A stretch of 64,000 bases of DNA. Source: Parasphingorhabdus sp. Lineage in GTDB: Bacteria > Pseudomonadota > Alphaproteobacteria > Sphingomonadales > Sphingomonadaceae. Shown in pieces: positions 52,031-61,099 of the stretch. The stretch spans positions 119,565 to 183,564 of the forward strand of contig JAUCYS010000006.1 in assembly GCA_030373505.1 (NCBI GenBank), written 5' to 3'. The translations under genes and the position numbers were made by a program. The notes below the pieces were generated by a model. It was given only the letters and a program-made list of their open reading frames with translations. It was not told the origin of the DNA and ran no database searches. Numbering within the stretch: position 1 is the stretch's first letter; each line of letters opens with the position of its first letter.

Positions 52031-52045
52031 TGCGAATCATTTGCA
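52031..52045. promoter_or_regulatory. Fur box of the TonB-dependent receptor
   Basis: TGC-G-AAT-C-ATT-T-GCA, a near-perfect palindrome matching the Fur consensus TGCnAATnATTnGCA, 26 bp before the receptor start. A second half-like CAATCATTTGCAT lies at 51976-51988. Confidence 0.75.
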
Positions 52046-52071
52046 TTAGCAATAACAATGGGGATATATTT

Positions 52072-54318
52072 ATGAGATCGAACTTCCGGCACCGGGGGCT
52101 GGCATTCAGCTGCAGTTTTCTGGCTTTGGGCCTGTCGCAGCCAGCGGTGGCAGCGAGCGATGCCAGTGCGGACGCGGATGAAAATATCATCACGGTTACC
52201 GCTACCCGGGCACCGGTGGCGGTGGTGGATGCGCCCGCCACGGTCACGGTCATCGACCAGCAGCAGATCGCCGATGAACTGGCCACCGATGTGCGCGATA
52301 TCGTCCGCTTCGAACCGGGCGTGTCGGTGCGCCGCGCGCCTGCGCGCTTTGGTGCCGCGCAGGATGTCACGGGCCGGGCCGGTAACGAGGATTTCAATAT
52401 TCGCGGCATTGGCGGCAACCGCGTGCTGATCCAGGTCGACGGCATCCGCTCGCCGCAGGGCTTCAGCTTTGGTGCCCAGGATGTCGGTCGCGGCAATGCC
52501 ACCGATGTTGGCCTGATCAAGTCGGTGGAAATCCTGCGCGGCCCGACCTCGGCCCTCTATGGCAGCGACGGTCTGTCCGGCGCGGTCAGCTTCACCACGT
52601 CCGATCCGGAGGATTTTATCCGCGGCGGCAACGCGCTCGGCGGCTTCGCCCGCGCACAATATAGTTCCGCCGATCAGGAGTTCGCCGAGACCGCAGCGCT
52701 CGCCGGGCGCACCGGAGATTGGTCCGCCATGCTCGCCTATTCGCGGCGGGATTTTGAAGAGCTGGACAACAAGGGCAGCATCGACAGCAATGACGCAAGC
52801 CGGACAACGCCCAATCCCCAGGACGGCGAATCAAACGCCTTTCTGGGCAAGCTGGTGTGGAGCCGGGGCGCGCACAAGGTCCGGCTGACCGGCGAATATC
52901 TCGAGCGCAAACTGTTTTCAGACATCCTCTCGGGCCAGGGGCCGGTGTTCCTGTTCGGATCGACGCCCAGCTGGATAGTCGACCGGATGACCGCACGCGA
53001 CAAGACCCGGCGCAGCCGGGCTTCGATCGATTATACATATGATAGCGGCGAAAAAGGGTCCGGACTGATCGACTATGCGCATCTGGCTGCCTATTGGCAG
53101 GATGGCAAGGACCGGCAATTTGCCCTTGAGGAGCGCAGCCCGACCGGGGCAACGCCGCGCCCGGACCGCGAACGGCTGAACACGTTCGACAACGAGGTCT
53201 TTGGCGCGATGGCCGATCTCCGGTCGTCCTTCGCCACCGGTTCGATCGAGCATGTCCTGACCCTTGGCGGCGATATCAGCCAGACCCGCCAGGAAGGCTT
53301 GCGCGACGGCACCGAGCCACCGACCGGCGAAGTCTTTCCGACCCGCGCATTCCCGGCGACGGACTTCACTCTGGGGGGCGTTTTTGTTGGCGACGCGATC
53401 ACGCTGGCTGACGGCGCACTCACCCTTTATCCGGCGCTGCGCTACGACTTTTACGACCTCAATCCGACCAACGATCCCCTGCTGCCGGGCTTCACCCCCA
53501 GCGCGCAGCACGGGTCGAAACTCTCTCCCAAGCTCGGGGGGGTTGTCACGCTGGGCAATGTCCGCCTGTTCGGCAATTATGCCCATGGCTTCCGGGCACC
53601 GACGCCCACCCAGGTCAATAATTTCTTCGAAAATCTGGCCTTTGGCTACAAGTCACTGCCCAATGCCGATCTCGGGCCGGAGACCAGCAACAGCTTCGAG
53701 GCCGGCATTCGCTATGCGACCGACGAGATAAACCTGTCGCTGGTCGCCTTTCATGCCGATTATGACGACTTCATCAGCCAGGAACAGGTGGCCGGAAGCT
53801 TCACCCCCGCTGATCCGGCGGTGTATCAGTTCGTCAATCTGGACAGCGTGACGGTCAAGGGTGTCGAGGCCAAGGCCAGCTATCAGGCAGCGAACGGATT
53901 GCGCGCCCGCTTTGCCATTGCCTTCGCCGACGGGACGATCCAGTCACCGAACCGCCCGGACCAGTCGCTGTCGACGATCGATCCGCTCAATGCGATCCTT
54001 GGCCTCGGCTATCATGATCCCGCCGGCGCGTTCGGCGGCGAAGTGATCGTCAGCTACAATGCGCGAAAAGAGGCAAACGAGACCATCGGCGTCTGCAGCG
54101 CGACCTGTTTCCGGCCGCAGGAATCGGCGATCATCGACGCAACGGCCTTTGTCCGGCTCACCGACAATCTCAAAATCCGGGCCGGCATCTTCAACATCAC
54201 CGACCGAAAATATGCGCTGTGGAGCAATGTCCGGGGACTGGAAGCGACGTCGGCGATTACCGACGCGTTCACCCAGCCGGGTCGCAACGCCAGCGTTTCG
54301 CTCAGCGTCACATTCTAA
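52072..54318 (+). CDS. TonB-dependent haem/haemoglobin-type receptor
   Basis: 748-aa outer-membrane receptor. Signal peptide with AFSCSFLALGLSQPAVA. The plug domain has the start ITVTATRAPVAVVDAPATVTVI, NIRGIGGNRVLIQVDGIRS, and GSDGLSGAVSF. A beta-barrel follows, with FNPRAPTPTQVNNFFENL (FRAPTPTQ region) and a C-terminal F (ASVSLSVTF). The type resembles haem/haemoglobin receptors. The ATG at 52072 is preferred because an earlier in-frame ATG at 52030 is inside the Fur box. Iron-repressed and partnered with the periplasmic protein downstream. Confidence 0.9.
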   Translation: MRSNFRHRGLAFSCSFLALGLSQPAVAASDASADADENIITVTATRAPVAVVDAPATVTVIDQQQIADELATDVRDIVRFEPGVSVRRAPARFGAAQDVTGRAGNEDFNIRGIGGNRVLIQVDGIRSPQGFSFGAQDVGRGNATDVGLIKSVEILRGPTSALYGSDGLSGAVSFTTSDPEDFIRGGNALGGFARAQYSSADQEFAETAALAGRTGDWSAMLAYSRRDFEELDNKGSIDSNDASRTTPNPQDGESNAFLGKLVWSRGAHKVRLTGEYLERKLFSDILSGQGPVFLFGSTPSWIVDRMTARDKTRRSRASIDYTYDSGEKGSGLIDYAHLAAYWQDGKDRQFALEERSPTGATPRPDRERLNTFDNEVFGAMADLRSSFATGSIEHVLTLGGDISQTRQEGLRDGTEPPTGEVFPTRAFPATDFTLGGVFVGDAITLADGALTLYPALRYDFYDLNPTNDPLLPGFTPSAQHGSKLSPKLGGVVTLGNVRLFGNYAHGFRAPTPTQVNNFFENLAFGYKSLPNADLGPETSNSFEAGIRYATDEINLSLVAFHADYDDFISQEQVAGSFTPADPAVYQFVNLDSVTVKGVEAKASYQAANGLRARFAIAFADGTIQSPNRPDQSLSTIDPLNAILGLGYHDPAGAFGGEVIVSYNARKEANETIGVCSATCFRPQESAIIDATAFVRLTDNLKIRAGIFNITDRKYALWSNVRGLEATSAITDAFTQPGRNASVSLSVTF

Positions 54319-54337
54319 CTGCAAGGGGAACATCATC

Positions 54338-55369
54338 ATGAATATCAAATTGAAAAACCGGATCGGTGCGGCGCTGCTGGCGCTGACTGTTGCCAGCGCT
54401 CCGGCGCTTGCCCATCCTCCGATACCCGAACGACCGGCCGAGGTGGAAAAATCGGCGTTCGAAGCGGACCGCGCCGATATCCTGGCGATGGCAGGGGCAT
54501 TCAAGGTCCGTTTCGACATGCAGGAATCGACCGCCTGGGCAGCCGATTATCAGCCGCTCGACCGCAAGATATCGGGCGGCCATGAACTGGTGAAGGTGAT
54601 CGAGGATACGGGCCGGAAAATCGTGCTGCAGCATCTGCTGGTCGTCGATGCCGACGGCAAGGATTTCATCGTCAAGCACTGGCGCCAGGACTGGCAATAT
54701 GAACCGGACAAGCTGCTGGTCTATTCCGACCGCAACACTTGGGAATATCAGCCGATACCCGAAAAGCGCAGCCATGGCCGCTGGTCGCAGACCGTCTATC
54801 AGGTCGACGACAGCCCGCGCTATGCCGGGCTCGGCGAGTGGGAAACGCAGGGCGGTGTCCGGCGCTGGCGCTCGAACTGGACATGGCGACCGCTGGCCCG
54901 GCGCGATGCGGTGCGCCACCCGGTCTATGACCGCTATTACGCGATTAACCGGCACAGCCCGACACCAAGTGGCTGGATCCATTTTCAGGACAATATAAAA
55001 ATGGGCATGGTCGATGGCGCGCTGAAGCCGATTGTGCAGGAATATGTGCTCAACAGCTACACCCGGTTCGACGGCTATAATGTCCAGGCGGCGGAAGATT
55101 ATTGGGCGAAGACCAGCGGCTACTGGAGGAAGGTCCGGACCGCCTGGGAACAGGCCTTTGCTGCCGGCAACGGCGTGGTGATCGAGGAAGAGGCCCAGAC
55201 CGGCACGGTGATCAGCGGACAGCTGCTCGATATGGGGACGCAGATTGCGGACGGCGAAATGGCTGAGGCGGATGCGGTGGAGGCCGCGCAGACACTGATC
55301 GCTGATGCGACCAGCCGGCAGCGAGCGGAAAGCGATGCGAACAAAGCCGCCCCGGCGAGCGCCTATTGA
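54338..55369 (+). CDS. Exported DUF6607-like protein linked to the haem receptor
   Basis: 343-aa protein with signal peptide MNIKLKNRIGAALLALTVAS ending near A-L-A/H. The mature part is rich in Trp and Arg with HWRQDWQYEPDKLLVYSDRNTW and WRSNWTWRPLARRDAVRHPVYDRYYAINRH. This resembles the DUF6607 family encoded next to TonB receptors. AAGGGGA precedes the ATG, 19 bp after the receptor stop. Periplasmic; a role in haem or iron handling is inferred from the operon only. Confidence 0.75.
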   Translation: MNIKLKNRIGAALLALTVASAPALAHPPIPERPAEVEKSAFEADRADILAMAGAFKVRFDMQESTAWAADYQPLDRKISGGHELVKVIEDTGRKIVLQHLLVVDADGKDFIVKHWRQDWQYEPDKLLVYSDRNTWEYQPIPEKRSHGRWSQTVYQVDDSPRYAGLGEWETQGGVRRWRSNWTWRPLARRDAVRHPVYDRYYAINRHSPTPSGWIHFQDNIKMGMVDGALKPIVQEYVLNSYTRFDGYNVQAAEDYWAKTSGYWRKVRTAWEQAFAAGNGVVIEEEAQTGTVISGQLLDMGTQIADGEMAEADAVEAAQTLIADATSRQRAESDANKAAPASAY

Positions 55370-55403
55370 AGGCCTGGCGCTACACGACCATTGATCGGGG
55401 TCA

Positions 55404-55428
55404 GGGTGCGGTGCGGGTCTCCGCACCC
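55404..55428 (+). terminator. Hairpin after the receptor operon
   Basis: GGGTGCGG-TGCGGGTCT-CCGCACCC stem; no T-run, so only a possible terminator. Confidence 0.45.
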
Positions 55429-55501
55429 GGCCCGGACATATTTCGGCTGACAGGGATATTGTGCTAATGTGTCGGTGACGTCGCTTTTCAGGAGAGCTGC
55501 C

Positions 55502-56506
55502 ATGACCGATTCCGCCCGTGCCTCATCCCTCAGCCGCCGCCAGCTGCTTGCCGCCTCCGCTGCCACCGGTGCCGCGCTGGCGACCGGTCCCGCAACCGCC
55601 GCTGCCGCCGGCCAGCCCGATCTGACCGGCAAGGCCGTGCTGATCACCGGCTGCTCATCCGGCTTCGGCAATCTCGGCGCGATATTCTATGCCGAACGGG
55701 GGGCGAAGGTGTTCGCGACCATGCGCAATCTGCCGCGCCCGGAAGCAGCAGCACTGCCACAGACGGCGGCGGACAGGAATCTGGATATCACGATATTGGA
55801 TCTCGACGTCTTGTCGGAAGACTCGGTGAACAAGGCGGTAGCCGAAGCCGAGCGGCTCAATGGCGGCGGGCTCGATGTGGTGATCAACAATGCCGGCATC
55901 GGCACCGGCGCGCCGGTCGAGCTGCAGGATCTGGCGATGATGCAGCGCTTGCTCGACACCAATGTGATGGGCTACCAGCGGGTCGCCCGCGCCGCGCTGC
56001 CGAAGATGCGCGAGCGCAAATCCGGTCTGATCGTCAATATCTCCTCCCAGCTCGGCCGCGTGATGGTGCCGGGCATGGGCCTGTACAGCTCGACCAAGTT
56101 CGCGGTCGAGTCGATGAGCGAGCAAATGGCCTATGAACTGGTGCCGCACGGCATCGACGTGACGATCGTCCAGCCCGGCGGCTATCCGACGAAAATCTGG
56201 GAAAATGGCAATCGCTACACGATGGAAATGCTGGAGCAGGCCGACGAGGAGCGCAAGGCCGCCTATCAGGCGCTGGTCGACGGCGCGCTGCGCAACAGCG
56301 GCGGCTCGACCGATCCGGTGGATGTGCCCCGCGCGATTGCCGGGCTGATCGCGATGGCGCCGGGCAAACGGCCGCTGCGCCTACCGGTTCATCCCGGTGC
56401 GAAGCCGCAACTGGCAATCAACAAGCTGAGCGCCCAGACCCAGGTCGTGATGCTCGGCAACTCGCCCTTTGGCCCGTGGGTCAAGGATGTCAACGAGCGG
56501 ACCTAG
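55502..56506 (+). CDS. Tat-exported short-chain dehydrogenase
   Basis: 334-aa SDR with an N-terminal twin-arginine signal: S11-R-R-Q-L-L16 followed by a hydrophobic Ala-rich segment. The Rossmann part starts at about residue 52 with VLITGCSSGFG; NNAGIG and the catalytic YSSTKFA (with the preceding Ser of the active site) are present. The ATG at 55502 follows AGGAG. Export through Tat fits a pre-folded enzyme carrying its nucleotide cofactor, which is uncommon for an SDR. Substrate unknown; it follows the haem operon but has its own start. Confidence 0.82.
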   Translation: MTDSARASSLSRRQLLAASAATGAALATGPATAAAAGQPDLTGKAVLITGCSSGFGNLGAIFYAERGAKVFATMRNLPRPEAAALPQTAADRNLDITILDLDVLSEDSVNKAVAEAERLNGGGLDVVINNAGIGTGAPVELQDLAMMQRLLDTNVMGYQRVARAALPKMRERKSGLIVNISSQLGRVMVPGMGLYSSTKFAVESMSEQMAYELVPHGIDVTIVQPGGYPTKIWENGNRYTMEMLEQADEERKAAYQALVDGALRNSGGSTDPVDVPRAIAGLIAMAPGKRPLRLPVHPGAKPQLAINKLSAQTQVVMLGNSPFGPWVKDVNERT

Positions 56507-56523
56507 CGTCGGCAAGAGCAAAT

Positions 56524-56548
56524 GTGCTCCGCACTCGATGCGGAGCAC
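56524..56548. terminator. Perfect hairpin between convergent genes
   Basis: GTGCTCCGCA-CTCGA-TGCGGAGCAC, ten perfectly paired bases, without a T-run. Position between the SDR and the membrane-protein gene suggests a bidirectional terminator. Confidence 0.5.
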
Positions 56549-56568
56549 AGGAGTTTCTGGCAGGCGTT

Positions 56569-56991
56569 TCAGGCCGTGCGCTTTACCATCAGCAAGGGCG
56601 TCAGATAGACGATCAGAAAGACGATATTGGGAATGATATTGGCGCTGTTGCCGGATGCCGCCGAGGCGCCGCTGTCGACGGCGAACCACACGAGAAAGCT
56701 GTAGATCGACCCCTTGCGGACCAGTTCGCTGCCCTGTTCGACGCCTGGTGCGGTAACGAAAACATATACCGCCATCAGCCCGGCAAACACGCCGCCAGCG
56801 ATGGCCATCGCCAGTTTCGCTTCCGCCGTATCCAGCCCGTCCACGCCATGACCGCCGGAAGAGGCGAGGCGGAAGAACAGATCGTTCGCGCCGGTAAAAT
56901 CGTTCACCCCGGCGAGCGAAAAAACCAGGGCGACGAGAAGGGAAAAACTGCCGACAATGCGGATATAGCGGCCTGTGGCTCGGGGTGACAT
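56569..56991 (-). CDS. Small integral membrane protein, unknown
   Basis: 140 aa with three or four hydrophobic helices: FSLLVALVFSLAGV, LAMAIAGGVFAGLMAVYVFV, YSFLVWFAVDSGAS and IVFLIVYLTPLLMV. GGAG precedes the ATG at 56991. No enzymatic motif; not recognised. It is divergent from an XRE-type regulator with a 135-bp gap. Confidence 0.65.
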   Translation of the reverse strand: MSPRATGRYIRIVGSFSLLVALVFSLAGVNDFTGANDLFFRLASSGGHGVDGLDTAEAKLAMAIAGGVFAGLMAVYVFVTAPGVEQGSELVRKGSIYSFLVWFAVDSGASAASGNSANIIPNIVFLIVYLTPLLMVKRTA

Positions 56992-57126
56992 AATCTTCTC
57001 CTGCTGTTGCGTCACCGCCGGTAAAGCACGCGGAAAGGGGCGAAACAATTACCTGCGGGGTAAGTGCACGGGCCGCGATCCATGCTATCGGTCGGGGATG
57101 ATCCGGACCCGGCAAAGGAGACGACC

Positions 57127-57888
57127 ATGCGATCGGAATTTGGTGCAATCCTGAAGGACTGGCGCAAGGTTCGCCGGTTCAGCCAGCTCGACCTCAGCCT
57201 TGAGGCGGAGATGTCGGCGCGCCATCTCAGCTTTCTTGAATCGGGCCGCGCCAATCCCAGCCGGGCGATGGTGCTGCGATTGTCGGAAGCGCTGCAGCTG
57301 CCCCGCTCCGCCGCCAACCAGGCGCTGCACGCGGCGGGATTTGCGCCGGTCTATCCCAGCCTGTCCGATGATGCGCCGGAACTGGCGCCGGTCAATCAGG
57401 CAATCGCGACGCTGCTCGATCAGCATGATCCCTTCCCGGGCTATGCCCTCGACCGCCACTGGAATATCGTAAACAGCAACGGGGGTGCGCAGATGATCGT
57501 CGCGCTGGCCGCGCCCGGCGGGCCGGCCAATCTGGTCGACATATTGATCGCCACCGCCGGTCTCGACCTCATTGAGAATTGGGAGGAGGTCGCGGTGCTG
57601 ACCCTGTCGCGCCTGCGCACCGAGATACTGGAACTCGGCGGCGACGAGGGATTGTCGGCAATGGCCGCCCGGCTGGCCGCGCACGACCGGGTCTGCAAGG
57701 CCGATATGGCCACGATCAATCTTAACCAGGCGGTGATCCCGACCATCTTCCGGGTTGGCGAGAATCGGCTGTCGCTGTTCTCGGTGATCGCCCAATTCGG
57801 GTCGGTGCAGGATACGAAAGCGGGGGAGACAAGGATCGAGCTGATGTTCCCGATGGATGAGGATACCGCCCGCTTTTTCCAACGATAG
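57127..57888 (+). CDS. XRE-family regulator with MmyB-like ligand domain
   Basis: 253-aa regulator. N-terminal HTH_3 (AILKDWRKVRRFSQLDLSLEAEMSARHLSFLESGRANPSRAMVLRLSEALQLP) followed by an MmyB-like C-terminal region (YALDRHWNIVNSNGGAQMIV), a family implicated in binding small ligands such as acyl groups. AAAGGAG precedes the ATG at 57127. It is divergent from the small membrane protein and upstream of the metallo-beta-lactamase; control of either is plausible. Confidence 0.87.
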   Translation: MRSEFGAILKDWRKVRRFSQLDLSLEAEMSARHLSFLESGRANPSRAMVLRLSEALQLPRSAANQALHAAGFAPVYPSLSDDAPELAPVNQAIATLLDQHDPFPGYALDRHWNIVNSNGGAQMIVALAAPGGPANLVDILIATAGLDLIENWEEVAVLTLSRLRTEILELGGDEGLSAMAARLAAHDRVCKADMATINLNQAVIPTIFRVGENRLSLFSVIAQFGSVQDTKAGETRIELMFPMDEDTARFFQR

Positions 57889-57946
57889 CAGCCATTGTGT
57901 ATTCATCTCGCGCGTATTAGCAAGCGGACAGACGGAGAAGAATGAT

Positions 57947-58927
57947 ATGCGCTGGATTTCGGGAAGCATGGCATTGATATTGGCGGCTTGCGCGCCGATG
58001 GCGCAGGAGCAGAGGGCAACCCCGCCGGAAACGGCTGAGACAGATGCGCTCGATACCATTTCCAGTCTGGTCGATGACCAGATCCCCGGGCAATTCGACT
58101 GGCGGCAGAATTTTCCTGGCTGGTACGCCGCGGTCGAACCCTATCGGATCATCGGCAGCGGCAAGAGGGGCGTATATTTTGTCGGCACCGAGGGGCTGGG
58201 TATGTATTTTATCCCGACGAGTGCCGGCCATATTCTCATCGACGGCGGCATGCCGGGCGAAGGGCAATATGTTGCCGACGCGATCCGCAAGCTCGGCTTT
58301 GATCCGAAAGATATCAAAATCCTACTCAACAGCCACGCCCATCTCGACCATAGCGGCGGCCTCGCCGAGCTGAAGGCGCTGACCGGTGCGCAGATGATCG
58401 CCAGCGAGGGTGACCGCTCGGCGCTGGAAGGCGGTTTCTATCTGGGGTCCGAAGACGACACGGCGATGAACGCCCCGCCGGTGAAGGTCGACCGGACGAT
58501 TGCCGATGGCGAGACGCTGACTCTCGGCGATATTACGCTGACCGCCCGTATCACGCCGGGCCACAGTCGCGGTTGCACCAGCTGGACCATGCCGGTCGAG
58601 CAGGGGGACAAGACCTATCAGGCGCTGTTCTTCTGCTCCGCCACGGTCGCCGCCAACCGGCTGGTCGGACCGCCGCAATATGACGGCATTGTCGACGACT
58701 ATCGCAAGACCTTTGCCATGACGCGGGATTGGCAACCGGATATTTTCCTTACCAACCATCCCGAATTTGCCGGGATGGCGGCCAAGCGCGAAAAGCAGAA
58801 AGCGGGCGACCCGCTGGCCTTTGTCGACCGCACCGGCTTTCCGGCGATGATGGCGAAGCTGGAGCAGGCGTTCGAACAGGCGCTGCAGAAACAGACGCTC
58901 AAGCATAACGCCATCATGGAGCAGTGA
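57947..58927 (+). CDS. Subclass B3-like metallo-beta-lactamase, lipoprotein type
   Basis: 326-aa metallo-beta-lactamase. The N-terminal MRWISGSMALILAAC15 has a lipobox, so it may be lipid-anchored. Zinc ligands in the B3 arrangement: H130-A-H132-L-D134-H135, H206 in TPGHSRGCTSW, and H271 in FLTNHPEF. The GHxxGCTSW stretch is a B3 hallmark. It lies 58 bp after the XRE gene. Beta-lactam hydrolysis is likely but not shown; other MBL substrates are possible. The ATG at 57947 with GGAGAAG upstream is used. Confidence 0.85.
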   Translation: MRWISGSMALILAACAPMAQEQRATPPETAETDALDTISSLVDDQIPGQFDWRQNFPGWYAAVEPYRIIGSGKRGVYFVGTEGLGMYFIPTSAGHILIDGGMPGEGQYVADAIRKLGFDPKDIKILLNSHAHLDHSGGLAELKALTGAQMIASEGDRSALEGGFYLGSEDDTAMNAPPVKVDRTIADGETLTLGDITLTARITPGHSRGCTSWTMPVEQGDKTYQALFFCSATVAANRLVGPPQYDGIVDDYRKTFAMTRDWQPDIFLTNHPEFAGMAAKREKQKAGDPLAFVDRTGFPAMMAKLEQAFEQALQKQTLKHNAIMEQ

Positions 58928-58943
58928 CGCCGGTCGCGGCCGC

Positions 58944-60218
58944 TCAGTCTTCGGCGATCCATTCGCTGCGCAGCGGCCGCGCCGCCAACCCCATCAGCAC
59001 CGCCGCCAGGCCATAGAAGCTCAGCGAGTAGAGCATCGAATAGCGCAGCCCGTCCTCGCCATAGATGGGCGTGAGAAAGTCGGACAGGGCGCCGAGGAAG
59101 AATATGCCGCCGCCGATGCCGATCAGGTTGTTGATCAGCAGGAACAGCGCCGAGGCGGTTGCGCGGGCATCGGCCGGCACCAGATGCTGGACCGCCGACA
59201 GGACCGGGCCCAGCCAGACATAGGCCAGCGCCTGCGGGATAAGGAACAGGATGAAAGCAAGAGTGGCGGAGCCGCTCATAATGCCCGCTGCGAACAGCGG
59301 AACCGCCAGAAGGAAGGCCGCGGCCGGCACCATCCCGTAGGCCGCCTTGTCCTTTTTCCCCAGCCAGTCGCCGATCATGCCGCCGCCAAGCACCCCGGCC
59401 ACCCCGCCGACCAGCAGGATCGCGCCGAAGAACAACGAGGTATCGATCAGGCTGAGACCAAAGCTGCGCTGCAGCAGGCTCGGCAGCCAGAACGCGATGC
59501 CATAGCCGAGCATCGAACTGGACGCAGCGCCAAAGGCGAGAAACCAGAAGGCGCGCTTGCCGGCCAACAGCCGCACCGTGCCGATGAAGCTGTAGGCCGC
59601 CACCGGCTGACCGGCGGGTGCTGGCACCTTGACCTTGTCGCGCACGAAATATTTGAAGAAGGGCGCGATCAGCAGGCCGGACAGGCCGACCACGAAAAAG
59701 GCCAGCCGCCAGTCGACGCTCGCTGCGATATAGCCGCCCGCGATCACGCCGGTCGCCGATCCCAGCGGAATGCCGAGCGAATAGATGGCGAGCGCTCGGG
59801 CGCGCCGGTTGCTCGGAAAATGATCGGCGATCACTGCATAGGAAGGCGCAACGCCACCGGCCTCGCCAATGCCGACGCCCAGCCGGGTCAGGAAGATCGA
59901 CCAGAAGCCCTGGGCGAGGCCGGTCAGCGCCGTGAAGCCGCTCCAGATCGCCAGCGATATGGTGATCACCCAGCTGCGGCTGGTCTTGTCCGCGACCCAG
60001 GCCAGCGGCACCGCCAGCGTCGAATAGAGCAGGGCAAAGGCGATGCCGCCAAGCAGCCCCATCTGGGTGTCGCTCAAGCCAAGATCGGCCTGGATCGGGC
60101 CGGCCAGAATCGCCAGGATCTGCCGGTCGACGAAATTGAAGATATAGACAAGCAGCAGCATCCCCAGCGCGATATTGGGCGATGTCGTCCGGCCGGCTGT
60201 TGCGGGTTGCCCGGCCAT
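58944..60218 (-). CDS. MFS transporter (spinster-like)
   Basis: 424-aa major facilitator of the spinster-type group. YIFNFVDRQILAILAGPIQADLGLSDTQ (first helix) and LGVGIGEAGGVAPSYAVIADHFP (helix 4 region) are diagnostic. Twelve hydrophobic helices. It lies directly at the stop of the hydrolase upstream and ends the TonB receptor-hydrolase-MFS unit. Import of the hydrolysis product or its export is inferred. Confidence 0.87.
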   Translation of the reverse strand: MAGQPATAGRTTSPNIALGMLLLVYIFNFVDRQILAILAGPIQADLGLSDTQMGLLGGIAFALLYSTLAVPLAWVADKTSRSWVITISLAIWSGFTALTGLAQGFWSIFLTRLGVGIGEAGGVAPSYAVIADHFPSNRRARALAIYSLGIPLGSATGVIAGGYIAASVDWRLAFFVVGLSGLLIAPFFKYFVRDKVKVPAPAGQPVAAYSFIGTVRLLAGKRAFWFLAFGAASSSMLGYGIAFWLPSLLQRSFGLSLIDTSLFFGAILLVGGVAGVLGGGMIGDWLGKKDKAAYGMVPAAAFLLAVPLFAAGIMSGSATLAFILFLIPQALAYVWLGPVLSAVQHLVPADARATASALFLLINNLIGIGGGIFFLGALSDFLTPIYGEDGLRYSMLYSLSFYGLAAVLMGLAARPLRSEWIAED

Positions 60219-61079
60219 CTAGTTTGCAAGCTCCGCATGGAAACGGTCGATCGCGGCCAGCGCCTCCGGCTCGCCGAGCATCGGCGTGTGGCCGCGCGAC
60301 GGAATGTCCACGGCGGCAAATATTCCGGAATGACGAAGCTTCATCTCCGCAACGGTAGCCGCAGAAAGTATGTCTGACAACGCACCCCGGATGACCAGAA
60401 CGGGCAGGGCCGAAAGCTGGTCCCATATCGCCCAGAGATCGGGCGGAACGACGGTTGGGTCGGTGCCCGACAGGCCTTCGGAAATCGCCGGGTCATAGGC
60501 CATATATATCCGGCCGTCGGCCCGTTGCTCGCAGACATGGCGGGCAAAGACCTGCCAGTCCTGCGCGCTATAGTCCGGAAAGGAATCGCCATGCACCGAG
60601 CGGCAATGGTCGGCGGCCTTTTGCCAGCTGTCAAACGGTGCGAGCGCGCCGACATAGGACTGGATCCGGGCAAGGCCGGCCGCGTCCACCGCCGGGCCGA
60701 TATCGTTCAGGATCAGGCTGTCAAACCGTTCGGGTTGCATCGTCGCCATCATCATCGCCATCAGGCCCCCCATCGAGGTGCCGATCAGACCCATGCGGTC
60801 GATCGCGAGCCCGTCGAGCAGCGCGAACATGTCCTCGACATATATGGCTGGCGTGTAATTTTTCGGGTCCGGGTCATGGTCCGACCGTCCCCGGCCGCGC
60901 TGGTCGGGGACGATCAGTTTATATTTGCCAGAGAGATGCCCGGCCAGCGCCTCGAAATCCCCGCTGTTCCGGGTCAGCCCGTGCATCAGCAGCAGCGGCC
61001 GGCCCTCGCCCTCATAGATGCGGGCGTAGAGGTCCAGCCGGCCGTCGGCGCTGCGATAGCCGTGGTCGGCATATGTCAT
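60219..61079 (-). CDS. Alpha/beta hydrolase (uptake locus)
   Basis: 286-aa alpha/beta hydrolase. LLMHGLTRNSGDFEALAGHL supplies the oxyanion residues, GTSMGGL the nucleophile Ser102, and SRGHTPMLGEPEA the His. Its stop touches the MFS start (no gap). No signal peptide; cytoplasmic. Grouping with a TonB receptor and an MFS transporter suggests hydrolysis of an imported ester or lactone. Confidence 0.87.
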   Translation of the reverse strand: MTYADHGYRSADGRLDLYARIYEGEGRPLLLMHGLTRNSGDFEALAGHLSGKYKLIVPDQRGRGRSDHDPDPKNYTPAIYVEDMFALLDGLAIDRMGLIGTSMGGLMAMMMATMQPERFDSLILNDIGPAVDAAGLARIQSYVGALAPFDSWQKAADHCRSVHGDSFPDYSAQDWQVFARHVCEQRADGRIYMAYDPAISEGLSGTDPTVVPPDLWAIWDQLSALPVLVIRGALSDILSAATVAEMKLRHSGIFAAVDIPSRGHTPMLGEPEALAAIDRFHAELAN

Positions 61080-61099
61080 CCTATCGACCTGGCGATCGA

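Noticed and set aside
52030..52071. Earlier start for the haem-type receptor
   Set aside because: The ATG lies at the Fur box and the extra residues spoil the signal peptide.
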